Shown piece by piece: positions 44,026-56,555 of a stretch of 64,000 nucleotides of DNA; the stretch's first letter is position 1, and the number at the start of each line of letters is the position of its first letter. The position numbers were made by a program, and so were the translations under genes. Source of the DNA: Cryptococcus deneoformans JEC21 (Eukaryota; Basidiomycota; Tremellomycetes; Tremellales; Cryptococcaceae). Below the pieces are notes generated by a model, which was not told the DNA's origin, made no database searches, and worked only from the letters and a program-made list of their open reading frames with translations. The stretch is from assembly GCF_000091045.1 (NCBI RefSeq), contig NC_006693.1, forward strand, positions 730,299-794,298, given 5' to 3'.

Positions 44026-46674
44026 ATGGCCGCCACCCTCCGCCAGCGCACAGCCATGTCCGAGACCCCCGACCAGCTCGCAACCCGCGTCCAGAACCTT
44101 AGCACGGCGCCTACAACCACCCAGAGGACCGGCTCTGGCTCTGCCGTTTTGGAGAACGGTACAAACATTGGCTCCGCCGCTGGCCGCAAGGCCTCGATCC
44201 CTGCTCAGGTAGACCCCGAGAGAATCATCAGCACCAGTGGCAGTGGCCGAACCAGCAGGCGAGGCAGTGGTTTGGTGATGACTCCAGGAGGCGTTCAGAC
44301 TGTATACCACACCAGGACAAATGTATGTCACAAGCACCGAGACGCGCAATGGATCTGACCCGAATGTCGCTGTAGGAGGATATCGAATTCCCTCATGCTG
44401 GGAAGAGTGAGTTGATAACCGAGGATGGGCGTTTTAGCCCAGTCGCCTAATCATTATCTGCAGAGACTATGGCCGATCTCTTGAGGAAGTACGAAAGTCT
44501 TTTTACCCGTAAGCCGATGTTCCACCGCCGAGACTAGACTGCAAACCTGAGATCCTTGCAGTGACTCCCCAGAGGATGAGGATGATCGTCCATGCCATTG
44601 AAGAGACTCTTGATAACGGGTTGCAGAAGAATGGACAAGTTGTGGTGAGTCTTGTGATTCTTCCAACTAGACTTTCCAAGCTGATCCCCTGTAGCCTATG
44701 AGTGAGTCACAGTCACACATCGCTTGTGTCTATCCATGCTGAATGTAGTTACTTTTCCAGTTCCTACTTATGTGTTTGGCGTATGTTCAATTTTCTCGGT
44801 GTGTTCACATCTTTACTGATATACCTCACTGTGCATAGTGGCCTACCGGTAACGAAGTCGGGGATTTCCTCGCTCTCGACCTTGGTGGTACCAATCTTCG
44901 AGTCTGTCTCGTTACTCTTCTAGGCAGTGGAAAGTTTGAAGTCACTCAGACCAAGTACCGATTGACCGAGGAACAGAAGCAAGGCGAGGGACAAGCTCTG
45001 TGCGTGCCTTGCCATTTCATCCACTGCATTCCTAACACGAAGAACAGTCTGGACTTTTGCGCAGAGTGTTTAAACAGCTTCATCCGCGATACCCTCGGCC
45101 GCACTGAAAAAGACGGTATCCTCCCCCTTGGTTTCACTGTAAGTTGACTGTTACACCTTCCGTAAACAATGAAAATTGACCGCCGGAACCCAATCAGTTC
45201 TCCTACCCTTGCTCGTACGTGCGCAGCTGTAGTAATAATATTGTGAAGCTCATCTTTTGAAACAGTCAAGACCGAATTGATCACGGTGGTAAGTAACCAT
45301 TTTTTACGCCTGAATGACTTCTTATCATCACGGTACAGTTCTTATCCGTTGGACCAAGGGATTCGGTGCTCCCAACATTGAAGGATACGATGTCGCCGCC
45401 ATGTTCAAGGACAGTCTCAAGCGTATGGTGCGTTGATCCCTCTTGAACTTTGTTATTCTTCTAATGCAGACGCCCTTTATAGGACGTCCCCGCGGAACTC
45501 ACTGCTCTCATCAATGACACTACCGGTACTCTTATCGCCTCCAACTACGTTGACCCCCACACCAAGATCGCTGTCATCTTCGGAACCGGCTGTAACGCTG
45601 CCTACATGGAGACCGCCGGCAGCATCCCCAAGATCGACTACGTCGGATTGCCCGAGGAACAGGGAATGGCTATCAACGTGAGTAATCCAGCGTCTTTTTT
45701 TCTGCATATGAGCTCTGGGCAGAGGAGCTGATTAAGAGACGGATGTTGACAGTGTGAATGGGGAGCGTTCGACTCTTTCGACCACCAACACCTTCGTGAG
45801 TTTCCTTCCCCAATATCCAGCTATTGCTAACAACATTCAAGCCCGAACCAAGTACGACATTATCATTGATGAATCTTCCAACAAGCCAGGAGAGCAGGTG
45901 AGCAACCTTTTCGTGATTGATTATATTTTGACTGACCTATTCTGCAGTCCTTTGAGAAGATGATTGCTGGTCTTTACCTTGGTGAAATCTTCCGTCTCGT
46001 TCTCTGCGAGCTCATCGATTCTGGTGACCTTTTCTTGGGTCAGAACACCTACAAGCTCGAAAAGGCCTATGCTTTCGACACCGCTTTCTTGTCTCTCATG
46101 GAAGCGTAAGTGCACTTCAAACTGCAATTTGCCTTTTTTTTTGCTAAAGTCACGTCATAAGCGATGTTACCGAAGAGCTTTTGACCATCATCGGTGTCTT
46201 TGCTCACTTCTTCGGCCTTGAAACTACCCTTGAAGAGCGTCAGTTCTTTAAAAAGCTTGCTGTGTTGGTCGGCACCCGATCTGCTAGGCTTTCTGCGTGT
46301 GGTATCGCCGCCATTGTTAGCAAGAAGGGGTACCTCGAAGAAGGATGTGCCGTTGGCGCCGATGGAAGTTTGTACAACGTATGTTTATGCCTACACAGCC
46401 TTTCTATATATTGGATAAGGCTAATAAAAGTGCCAAGAAATACCCCAACTTTGCGGACCGAGTTCATGAGGCGCTTACGGACATTTTCGGTGAAAGCGGC
46501 AAGAAGATTGTCACCCACCATGCTGAGGATGGTTCAGGTGTCGGTAGCGCAATCATTGCCGGTGCGTCTCTCCAGTATCGTCGTGATTGAGGCAAAAAAC
46601 TAATTTTGCATCTTCTTTTTTTTCCAGCAATGACCAAGGCCAGGAAGGACTCTGGATTCTTTGTCGAATACTAA
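44026..46674 (+). CDS. Hexokinase
   Basis: Cytosolic ATP-dependent phosphorylation of glucose and other hexoses, the first step of glycolysis. Start MAATLRQRTAMSETPDQLA (44026). An unusual Ser/Thr/Gly-rich leader of about 100 residues (GSGRTSRRGSGLVMTPGG) precedes EDIEFPHAGK. Ten or more introns. Motifs in order: phosphate-1 LALDLGGTNLRV; sugar-binding LPLGFTFSYPCSQ (split by an intron); RWTKGFGAPNIEGYDV; connect-1/catalytic INDTTGTLIAS; phosphate-2 FGTGCNAAYME; EQGMAINCEWGAF; and adenosine-site AEDGSGVGSAIIAA near the end, stop 46672-46674. All catalytic residues present. Whether it is HXK1 or HXK2 cannot be told. The leader is longer than in yeast hexokinases and could be regulatory. Confidence 0.93.
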
Positions 46675-47040
46675 TTTCCTCTTACGGTATTTCTACGTGT
46701 CGGTCGGTTGCTGTGTACCAGATAAAAATTTCGAACGGAAACGTGGCCAAAACTTTTCATTAGAGGGTTTTAAACAAAGATGTATGAATGAATATTTAAT
46801 TGCTTCTACGATGCTAAAGGTCGTGACTGCATTCTCATGTCTCTATAAACTATAATTATAACTTCATGACCGGCTGCTACATGCGTCTAATCTCAGATCA
46901 AATCAGGGATCCCGGAATAAGAAGAAAATATAAAGGCATATATTGGGAAATACCATATACACTTGTTCCAATTAAGCGTGGCCGCTTTGTGAGGGACCCG
47001 ACATTCCGCCTGTCGTACCCAAAATTCCTAAAGCTTCTAG
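46675..47040. other. Convergent 3' region hexokinase/transcription factor
   Basis: About 370 bp, AT-rich, between converging genes; holds both 3' UTRs. No gene seen. Confidence 0.45.
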
Positions 47041-50000
47041 TTAGCAAACTGTCCCATTGCAATGAATAGCGACCTTACCATCAATCAAGGTGTTCCAATA
47101 CTCGTCGCTATTCTCCACTCCGGAATCAAGTCCCGCTCTCCCGTTTCCTACGCCGACCCCATTTCCTTCTACGGCAAGCATCCCGAACTGATTTGGATAG
47201 GTAAACTCGCCCGTTAAATGATGCCCCATAAAGTTATTCCCGCCTTCTTCCATAATGGCCTGACCACCATAACCAGCAAAAGCGGGATTAGGTGTGAGGG
47301 CAGGACCACCTGGAAGGCCAATCGGGGTCATTGCACCTGACATGGTAGGAAGGGGAAGATAACCCATACCAGACGTGTCGAGAACTGGAAGGGGCCCGCC
47401 ACTGGACGAGCCGCCAACAGCAAGAGAGGTATTAGCATTAATCCAATGGTCAAGACTGAAAAAAAAAAAAAAAAAACATGTCAGCTCAAGCAATTGGGAA
47501 AAGATGGAAGATCATTACGCACAGCTTCTGTGAGTGGTCGTCTTCATGACTACCTGTTGAGGCAGGACTTTGGTTTATTCCTCCATGATGCACAGGTGCA
47601 AATGACACTCCAGGAGGGGGACCCCAAGCCCGAGGTGGAAGCATCATCTTGTGTTGCATTACACCTGACCCTCCGGGGTTTGGGGTATCCTCTGGCTGGA
47701 CGCCCCTTGGGTATGCGTTGGAATGTGTTGATGAATCGTTGCTCTGTCGAAGGGCTAACAGCAAAGCAGCACTATCTTTGTCATGCGCAGCCGGCTCGCC
47801 CGGACCGAATGAATCCTCAAATATCTTTGCAGCTCGCCTGGACAAAGTTTGGATCTATTTGAGATATTGTCAGCCAGCTTTTCCATTGGAAGTGTACGAA
47901 AAAAAAAAACAGACGATTTGAACTTCTTTCCTTGTGGTGGCATCCTTGGTCGCGACTTCATGCCAAGGATTGTCCTCCAAGAAGGTAGTCAATATTTTTC
48001 TCATCTGGTCCGAATCTGGTCCTCTAGGGTCGATGATCGCGCTTATTCCCGCGATCATGGCGCTATTGAACATTTTGAATTGACCAGTGATGGCAAATAA
48101 TTTGAACTCGGGGACACGTTCAAAATCTTGTCTGCGGATTCAAGGTCAGACGGTAAAACAGAATGAAGAATGAGTTGAATCAAGCAAACCTGATTTGGAA
48201 GTCAAGCTTAGCAGCCTCAAAGCATGCTGTTCGGGAGGCTGCATAGCGGTTACTGGATAACTTGCGTAGCAACCACGGGCGCTAAAAAGGAAAAAAAAAG
48301 AAATTAGTGATGAATACGGTGGATGGCTAAATTGCGTCATTCGTGCTTACATGCAAAATAATAGTTGTGACCAGTACTTCCGTCAAGAGCATAAACCGAT
48401 GAACCGGTAACCAAAAATGAACTGTTTTAGTCATTTAGCGTACTCCCCAATAACAGCTAGATTGACCTTACCACTATCTAAGCTTTTATCTGGATCGTGC
48501 ATTCGGAAATGAGGAGGCAACTGCTCAACAAAGAGATCTAGCTCCTGTTGCAGCTTCTCCACGTCTGAATACTGCGCAGGTTCGTTGAGCTTTTGAAAAT
48601 GATGCACAATTTTGCCAATGACAACAGCAAGCTTCTTGCGTAAGATAAGGAAAAGGGCAGGTGTAGGTTCGTGGAAAGGCTTGGCTGGTGGTAAACCGAG
48701 AGCGGGGTCATAGTCGGTAAGGTCGATGTTGGATGGAGTTCTTTTCATGCATCAGATCAGTAAACGGCTTTAGCAACCGAAGCGAGGCTTACTGAGTATC
48801 GGTATAACTGTCAGAGATGCTCGGCGGCCGTCCCAAAACCAGACTGTACTGCTTATCTGCATGATACAGATAGCTCCACAGTCGTCTTCGGTACTCTGTT
48901 TGAAACGGACTGTAAACATGCTCGTCAGTCACGAACAGTCTAAGATCACGCCTCGGAAGCTTACTCTAATCCAAGTTTAGAACCATCACGATGTAAACCA
49001 ATAGCCTGCGCCGTACGTAAAGAAGCGCCCAGCTGAGACCAGCACTCTGTAAGACGGCGGTCGTGGATTAGTACCAAATACATGGCACTCTGCATTTGAA
49101 ATCAGGAAACATCGCGAGGAAATTAATTGTAGTATTCACCAGTAAACGACTGACGACTAGCTCCAGGCTTTCGGATTGAACAGCAGTAGCTATCAGGATG
49201 CTACGCCGGGCTGCGAGAACCGGATCAGACTTGCTTGTCAAAATCCTTTTACAAGAGGCTCGTTGACTCACAACTCCAATACATCCGTAAACTTGACAGT
49301 CGTCTTGTTTGCTCATTTCCCGCCCATTTTTCAGGTGCCTGCCGGACAGCCAATGCAAGCACAATAAAAACAAGAGGCAGCGCTCTGACATTTGATGGAT
49401 CCAAAGCGGTAGACTTGTTATAAAGATCCTCGTAGGACGCTCTAAACATCCTTTCGTCGATAGGATATCGTATGAAGTTGAGTTTGGCAAAGAACCAGTC
49501 AATTATTCTGTCGGCAAAAGGCTTCGGCGGAAGTTCCTGAACGAGTTCTGCAATCTTGTGTGGGCTGACACCGCAGTCAGTAATCAAACGTTGAAGGTTT
49601 TCAGCAGGCGTTCCATGAATATCCAACTTCATCTTGACCTTTTCGTTGAGCTCCATCTGCAAGATGTTAGTACATGTTCCACTTGCCAAGCACGATTTCG
49701 TACGTTTTCAGGAAGGCCACTGCGTATATGATAAGCGACGTAATGCGGTGTAATGACAGTAAAACTAACCCATCAATCTCTCCCAGCCACCCCTTCCCAA
49801 CCTTTGCCAGATTATCATCATCAGAACTGCCACCTCTCTCCAGATGAGCTGTTTCCTGGGGATCAAGATGGTATGTGGAACCTGCCCGAGATGGACCTGG
49901 AACACTACCATGGGTCATAAGATTATGGGGAGAAGCGGGGGTGGATGGGGCCGATTGTAAGTGTTTCTGAAAGGGCAACGCTGCTTTCCGAAATGAGACA

Positions 50001-50913
50001 GGGTTATGGAAAGGATATTTGGCTACGTACAAGAAATCCAGTCGCGGATGGCATCGTAATGTGTGATCCCACCTGTATGTCTCACGACAACAGATAAGAC
50101 AGCTTCGATGCTTTCTAGTCTGGCCGCCGTCTGTGGATCTGGCCCATTGACGTTATTATTTGCTTGAGGGTTATAGGGAACCTAAGTTAAGGCTTAGCCT
50201 TCGATTTGACATCATGTGATTATTCAGCTTACGCATAACTCGGGGACTTTCCGGGCTGGAAAGGAAAAAATGATCAGCGTTTCAATTCTTTTCCTCATTC
50301 TTGTGATCATCTCGGGACCTACCAACACCTGTTATACGAGGAAAATAATGTCAGCGAATCAAAACAGACGAAGATGGATGGCACTCACAGTGCTGACAAG
50401 GAAATTCGCGGTTACACTGAATGGAACAAACAAGACTGGTCAGTCGTCATCGATTTTTCACATCCTATACGCACTTTCTGCTTTCTCTTAGCACCTTCAA
50501 CGGAACTGTTAGCCGCGATACAATTTCAAGTTGTAGATAAAAAAAAGACCGTGCCCAAGTATATATATATATATATATAATATATTCCGTTTGGTCCGAG
50601 CGGGTTTCTTAAAAGATACTAACTCACATTGAGCACAACTCAAACTGACCCTCTTCTTCTTCTGAGGTTGTTGTTGACCATGGTCTCCTTGCGCGCTGTC
50701 AACACTGAATTTTCGTTCTGGCGGACCGCCCGCTTGGCTTTCTGGCGGGAAAGGGCGCTTCATGGGTGTTGGCGGTTGCGAAAAGGGGAAATTGGGGGCG
50801 ATGGGGGAGGGTGAAGCGTGTGTAAGGTTTGAGGGTGTGATTGGTGTCTGGGATGCTGTCCTTGCCAATGGCGATGGTTTTGAAGTGTAAGGAGAATGGC
50901 CAACTGAGGCCAT
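47041..50913 (-). CDS. Zn2Cys6 fungal transcription factor with Fungal_trans domain
   Basis: Start MASVGHSPYTSKPSPLART (50913). A disordered, basic leader ends in QPQKKKRVSLSCAQC. The zinc cluster is split by three introns: SCAQC/AKRKQK/CNREFPCQH/CVGRKVPELC, which fits C-x2-C-x6-C-x5-C-x2-C-x6-C. It is followed by a linker (TAARLESIEAVLSVVVRHTG) with coiled-coil character. The middle homology domain includes KPFADRIIDWFFAKLNFIRY, PIDERMFRASYEDLY and LPLVFIVLALAVRQAPEKW, typical of the Fungal_trans fold. The tail is Gly/Pro/Asn-rich (GGSSSGGPLPVLDTSG) and acidic patches are few, stop 47041. A T(19) tract at about 47459 lies in an intron. Nuclear DNA-binding regulator; target unknown. Exon limits in the central part are approximate. 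Confidence 0.82.
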
Positions 50914-52338
50914 GCTTTTTTGCTTGTGGTTGGTGAAAACAAAAAGAAGAACAAAATGGCTGTCGAGGTAAGTTTCGTGGTCTGCGGGCGAGTCACTTAT
51001 CTGATAAAACTATCACAGGGTTTTTGGCCAAATCAAGCGGGCCAAAGGGCCGTCGAATCACCGATAGTTTGGACCTGAATTCCTAGAAAAATCGTAAAAA
51101 TTATCCCACATTTTAAGGGGAGGACCTTACCGGCGTATATGCTTCTCTGCGCCAGTAATGCACATATTTTCCGTGTACTTCCCCTTCCCATAAGGAGACA
51201 TCTTCACAAATCTTCTCCCTGTGCAGCATACGGTTCCTTCTATGCGGTTGAGGTTTTTGGGCAGAGCCCTCGTTTCACAGCTCGTACAATTCGTTTATGC
51301 GAGAATTAAATTCGCAGTTTGGCTCGGTGGCGGGCCTGGCCGCCCCCTGTGATTTTAGGGCCAGAAAACAATCTCCGGTTTATTCCGAGGTCTTCCGAAT
51401 AACTTTGTCCCTCATCATCATCATCATCATGCATCATCTCTATTATGAACGTCGTCCCTATAAGCCTGAAAGTCCATACGCAGCATCCGAACTCTTGACT
51501 TGGGTCAGGTGACCTCCAGAGCACCGTAAGTTGGTCGCGCTGCATGTTTCATGTTGCACCCAGCCTTTACATAATCTAGGGCTACATACTACAAGTAGAC
51601 CCGGTTGATCTGAAGGAGATACCCAATGAATATCCGAACATCGTTATTAATGAACCAGTCGCACGGATCTGCACCGCGTGCACCCGGGCCGTACTCTTCA
51701 CATCTCAGGGCAACAGCGCAAGCCCACAAAACAATCTGATAATTACATTCGGCCGAAAATGCCTCTCGCTTGTTCTTCTTGATGCTCTCTGTCAACAAAA
51801 TCAATAACCTTGTCATATCAGATAAAATTATTTCCCGAACTTCGCTCTCACATATCCCAATTGTCTGGTAACCTCGTGATTCATTAAACTATAATAATCT
51901 TTTTGTCCTCTGCCTTTCCGCCCTATTTAAGGTAGTAACAGCAACAACCATATAAATCCCATAAGCCATAAATTCGATCGATGACTGATGCCGATCTCTG
52001 AACTTTGACCTACAATCTCCCCGTAAACAATGAAAGCGACGTGTTGGAGCTGGAAGGAAGAGGTGGAGCGCCCTGGTCCATCATCGTTGCTGTTTGACTG
52101 GCTGTTGTTGCTCCTCAATCCCTTCAAGCTGTTAACGAGTCGTTATATGATGTTATTGGCGATTTATTGAGCTCCAAAGCTCAGTGGCGATGTACGATAT
52201 ATGAGATATAAGATATACCAATTGATCTATTGCATAAAACTGCGATGACATATGACAAGAGCCCCCCCTCGGTGGAAACAGAACAACACTTCCTTTTGTC
52301 ATGGGAACGACTTTATATAACCATAACTGATGACTTGT
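50914..52338. other. Long intergenic region with one doubtful ORF
   Basis: About 1.4 kb between the transcription factor start and VPS2 stop. A minus-strand frame at 51589-51816 reads ESIKKNKREAFSAECNYQIV, then LWACAVALRCEEYGPGARG and DPCDWFINNDVRIFIGYLL, stop after NRVYL. It looks protein-like and could be the last exon of a small gene starting near 51800, but I do not recognise it. A (CAT)n-like ATCATCATCATC run lies at about 51413-51430. Nothing else seen. Confidence 0.35.
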
Positions 52339-53466
52339 CTAATCTCTCCTCAAAGCGTCCAATCGTCGTTGCAAGTCTGCTTCTTCGGAACTCATACCAG
52401 AGCCAGCCCCTACTCCCCCATTTCCAACATTTGTTGGACCGCCAGCAGCTGCTGATGAAGGTAAACCTTCTGCAACGGCCACTCGAGAAGCTTGCAATGG
52501 TTCCGGAACAAGCGGAGAAGCAGTGGGTGCAGATATAAGCTGTTTTAAGTAAAAAATAATTAAAAAATACAAATGTTAGCGTTGTCCAGTCGATCGGTTC
52601 AAAGCGCAGCACCCTGAGCCTGAAATCCGAAATAGCGGGTAAATAATGAAGTCACTTACCGATTCGTTCATGTTCATGCCAATTTCATCCAGCACCTCTT
52701 TGAGAATTTTGTCGCTTTCTACTTCTTCACCTTCACCTTCCTCCTCATCCTCCATTGCATCATCAACCGCATCGGACATCATTTCTTCCTTCATATCCAT
52801 AGTTGAAGATTCACGTTCGAAATCGTTCATGATCTTCTGGATCTAAATAGTACCAAGTGTCAGAATTAATTAGCATGCCGCAGAAGCAAAGAGGAAGTAT
52901 TTGACACCTACTTGCGGCAGATTCAAACTCCTATTCATTTGCCCCATCGCCTGTACAAGCAATTAGCCCTGTCTCATTTTCCTTCTGCAAGTGATATATG
53001 AAATTTTGCTTACCCTGGTAGCACCTTTCATCGCCGTAGCCATTTGCTCGTTACTCCTCAGTGTCTGCATACGTAATGACACCGCTTGCAGCTGCACCCT
53101 CATCTGCGTAAACTTTTGGATATACCTTCGTGTTCGCACGAGGTCTTTAGCAAGAATTTTGCAGGCATTCTGGATCACCATACCGCTTGATCAGCTTTCG
53201 CTTTGACTTTGGTGGGACGCCCACACGCACCATGTTCCCAGCTTTCGCATTTCGTTTAATGTCCGCCATTGTCTTCTTCTCCTGAGCCTCCAGTTTCCCC
53301 TTTTCTCTCTCCAGCTCTCGTTGCGCTTTCTGAAGGGACCTTTGATGTTGTCTCAGCCGTTCTGCTGGAGTCATAGACCGACCAAATAAGGTGTCCTGGC
53401 GGGGTTATCAGCATGTAAACGCATTGTGGATTGACTCTGGAGTCTCGGACTCACAAGGATGTTCAT
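52339..53466 (-). CDS. VPS2: ESCRT-III subunit VPS2/CHMP2
   Basis: Snf7-family subunit of ESCRT-III, acting with VPS24 in vesicle budding into multivesicular endosomes. First exon codes only MNIL (53466), then a 59-bp intron to DTLFGRSMTPAERLRQHQRS. The basic, coiled-coil alpha1-alpha2 follows (LQKAQRELEREKGKLEAQEK, TMADIKRNAKAGNM/NACKIL) and then AKDLVRTRRYIQKFTQMRVQ. Next are SLRMQTLRSNEQMATAMKGA and NLPQIQKIMNDFERESSTMD. An acidic stretch (DAMEDEEEGEGEEVESDKIL) precedes the C-terminal MIM1-like SSEEADLQRRLDALRRD (stop 52339), which in this family binds the VPS4 MIT domain. The MIM1 residues L-x-x-R-L-x-x-L are intact. Divergent from the PDI gene. Confidence 0.93.
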
Positions 53467-53801
53467 GGTGGATGCTGAGTGCAAGATAGAAATGCTCTTG
53501 GACAGGATAAACAATGACAGATCAGGTGCTATGGGTCGAGAACGGATAAAAGTGAGAGATGGATGGATGCACGATAAGATGTCGGAAGGATAGCCGTCAT
53601 CGTGGCCGGCAACAACTAAAGGGGGAGCTGCGGAACCAAATGCACCTGACGACATTTGCTGACGGCGGCGTCCGCTGGGATCAACGCGCTACTCCGGATG
53701 TCTGTTTTCGGCACATGGTGAATATATAGCAGCATTCATCTACTCATACATAATTTAATCACTTCACCTCATTTCCCACCCGGCATCCATCCCGTACCCC
53801 A
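53467..53801. promoter_or_regulatory. Divergent promoter VPS2/PDI
   Basis: 335 bp between divergent start codons. A GAATATATAG stretch near 53720 may be a TATA element for the plus-strand gene. Otherwise nothing recognised. Confidence 0.45.
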
Positions 53802-56205
53802 ATGCGCTTACCACGCCTGCTCTCCGTAACTTTCTCCCTCTCAGCTCTCCTTACAACAGCTACAGCGACAATCACAGACCTAGATGATGACTTTCAACTC
53901 CGGGAGCTCACAGAGGACAATTTCAAGAGCAGTGTCTCTCAAGGAGTATGGTAAGTAAACGTGCAGTTAGATTCTCTAAGGCAGCCGGCTAATGATATAT
54001 ATAGGCTGGTTGAGCACTTTTCCCCCAAATGTCAGTTGATGATCAGCCGTTGCGACGACAACCTTTTCACTGATACTGCGTAATCCAGGCGCACATTGTA
54101 GAGCATTCGCCCCAACTTGGACACAGTTAGCTAGGGATAAACGGCATCTGGAGCGTCTAACGGGCTTTCATATGGCCCAAATCAACTGTCTTGCTCAGGG
54201 CGGTAAGTAAATACATGCCTTCTCCGTACGCCTTGCCTTATGTATGTTATCAGATCTGTGCAACAGTAATGGTATCAAGTTCTGTAAGTTCTTCGTGTTG
54301 TAGTATGTCCTTGTAAACTGAAGGCAGTGGAATCGTAGACCCGCAGATTATAATGTAAGAGATGTGTGTTTTGCCGGGAATCATCTCTGATCCATTACTA
54401 CAGGTACACCGACGGCAAGCCTTCTCCGCATTACACGGGCGATCGTTCTTACGAGGAGCTTTCGAAATACATTGACGAGCACGCGCATACATATGCCGAA
54501 ACAATCCTGGACCCCGCCGTTCAGTCGCAGGAAGCCTTGGTCATCGGCCCAGCCAATTCAGAGGGCAAAGTACAAGAGGTGGATGAACGAGGTTTAGAAG
54601 CGTTGAAGGCAGAAGGACCTGTCCTCGTAGAGTATTTTGCTCCGTGGTGTGGGCAGTAAGTTTGCTTTGATTTTTTATCTACAGGTTACTGATCCATCGC
54701 CACCAGTTGTAAAGCTTTGAGACCGAGTAAGCTTGACGACATCATAAAGCACGAAAGCTTTTCCTGACTGTTGTTTAGCATACGAGCAATTGGCGCTGGA
54801 GCTACAAGGACAATTAAACGTCGCGGCCGTAAATTGCGATGATCATCGTGCTTTATGTGTCAATTCTGGCATCAAGGCTTACCCTACTATCCGACTGTGA
54901 GTTGAATATCGATATTTTCGTGAACGACGGCTGAATATAGCTGTGTAGGCTGCATCATGGCACGTCCGCGGAATACTCTGGAGCTAGATCACTCGCGAAG
55001 CTCAAGGAATTTTCTCAAAGGGCTGAGAAGCCGTAAGTAGAATGTCATAAATATATACTAGCATATCTGAGTCTCTCTAGGGCCAGCTTGACGAGTATCA
55101 AGGCAGGCGATTTCGATAAGATTGTCAGCGCCAATGAGGCATTTTTTTTATATCTTCAGACTTTTGACACAACCGTAGCCGAAGTCGTGAGTTGATTTAG
55201 TCTAATAGACGTGAGTTTGTCAACTTAGCGCATTTCCCTCAGGACTCTGTAAAGAAAGCTTTTGAGCCTTTACTTGGTACCGTTCCCGCCTACACTTCCG
55301 CCGACGTTGCCTTATACCAGCGACTCCATGTCGTCAATCCACCTACATCTACCCTCTTTGCGTTTTCATCATACTCAACTCGACCAGTCGGTACTATGGG
55401 TCTTCCAGCCTCCCCCAACGACCTGCGCAAATTCATCAACCTCCATCGATTCCCTACCCTCGTCCGGTTGGACGCCTCAAACTTTCAAAGTTTGATGCGG
55501 AGCGATACTCGGGCGATTGTGGTGCTTGCCGGTGTTCACAAAGGGGAAGAAGGGAAGAAGGAAAGGGATAAGTTTGCTGATGTTGCAAGGGCTTGGAAGA
55601 GGGGCGGAAGGAGGTTTGAGCAGCCTGTGTGGTTTGTATGGGTTGAGGGGGAGACCAGTAGATGGGCCAATTGGTTGAAGAGGTTCTATGGGTATGTTCG
55701 TGCAAATAGTCTTTCGAGGGTGCAACTGACAAAGTTCGGAACAGGATCAAGAAGAGAGACCTTCCCGGCGTCGTCGTAATTGATACTCCTGTGTGTCTTA
55801 GCCTATCCGTTTAATGAAGGCAGCAACTACTGACCTTTTTAACGAAGCTTGAGGAATACTATGACACAACTATCGAAGGCACCAAGATTGAGTTTGAGGG
55901 ATCTAGTATCTTTTCGGTGCTCGAAGGATTTTACCAGCATTTCCTCCGACCAAAAAGGATTGAATCGACTCTTGAATGGGGTTCCAGGAGCGCGTCAGAG
56001 ACGTTGATCAGTGTCGGGGTGAGCTTCGCTGGTCAATTTTCCAGCATAAACGATGGGACTGACGGTTAAACAGGAAAGTGCTGTCGAACACCCTTTCTTG
56101 TTCCTTACAGTCCTGGTAGGAACTGTTGCTCTGTTTGTTTATCTGCTGCAAAAGTGCCTGGTGAAAGATCCGAAAGATGGGTACTCGCCATCGAGGCTTG
56201 ATTGA
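53802..56205 (+). CDS. Membrane-anchored protein disulfide isomerase, TMX/EPS1-like
   Basis: ER oxidoreductase for folding of secretory proteins. Start MRLPRLLSVTFSLSALLTTA (53802) is a clear signal peptide. First thioredoxin domain: VEHFSPKCAHCRAFAPTWTQ (active site CAHC; an intron splits PK/CAHC), INCLAQ and YPQIIMYTDGKP. Second: VLVEYFAPWCGQ/CKALRPTYEQ (CGQC), VNCDDHRALC and KAYPTIRL. Two redox-poor thioredoxin-like domains follow, then VEHPFLFLTVLVGTVALFVY, a transmembrane helix, and a short cytosolic tail KCLVKDPKDGYS, stop 56203-56205. At least ten introns. The architecture matches fungal type-I PDI homologues such as EPS1 and animal TMX3. There is no KDEL, since the protein is membrane-held. 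Confidence 0.9.
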
Positions 56206-56555
56206 TAGTTGTCGAGTGAAAATCATGTTACTGTGGTCAAGAGTACCGTCAATGATCATTTGTCTTCTTGTCGTTAGATAGCCTTTTATACTCAAGTATA
56301 GTGTATACCCTGCATATTATCCGTGATGATACCTGTAACGGCTCGCCTCCTGTAGTAAAACGATGGTTGAATTTTGGCTTGACGCGTTTGTCCTTTTGTA
56401 GCATGTTCGCGTCGGCTGTCATGACGACCGTCGTCCGCTTTTGAGTTTTTTTTATTCTGTTCGTTTTAATCCATATACCTCATCATTACTACTTTCACTC
56501 TTCATTCCTTTTACCGAGCGCACCAAACCTTCTGTGCTTACAAAATTCCGCCCAC
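56206..56555. other. Intergenic region PDI/56556 gene
   Basis: 350 bp with a T-rich run (GAGTTTTTTTTATTC, about 56443) before the next start. No gene seen. Confidence 0.4.

Noticed and set aside
43484..44349. Long minus-strand ORFs opposite the hexokinase promoter
   Set aside because: GC-rich shadow frames of the promoter and of hexokinase exon 1; no splice or domain support.
47459..47477. Poly-A run as a LINE tail
   Set aside because: It lies in an intron of the transcription-factor gene with no LINE sequence beside it and no target duplication.
51001..51590. tRNA gene
   Set aside because: A few T-loop-like bits but no cloverleaf; no tRNA could be supported anywhere in the window.
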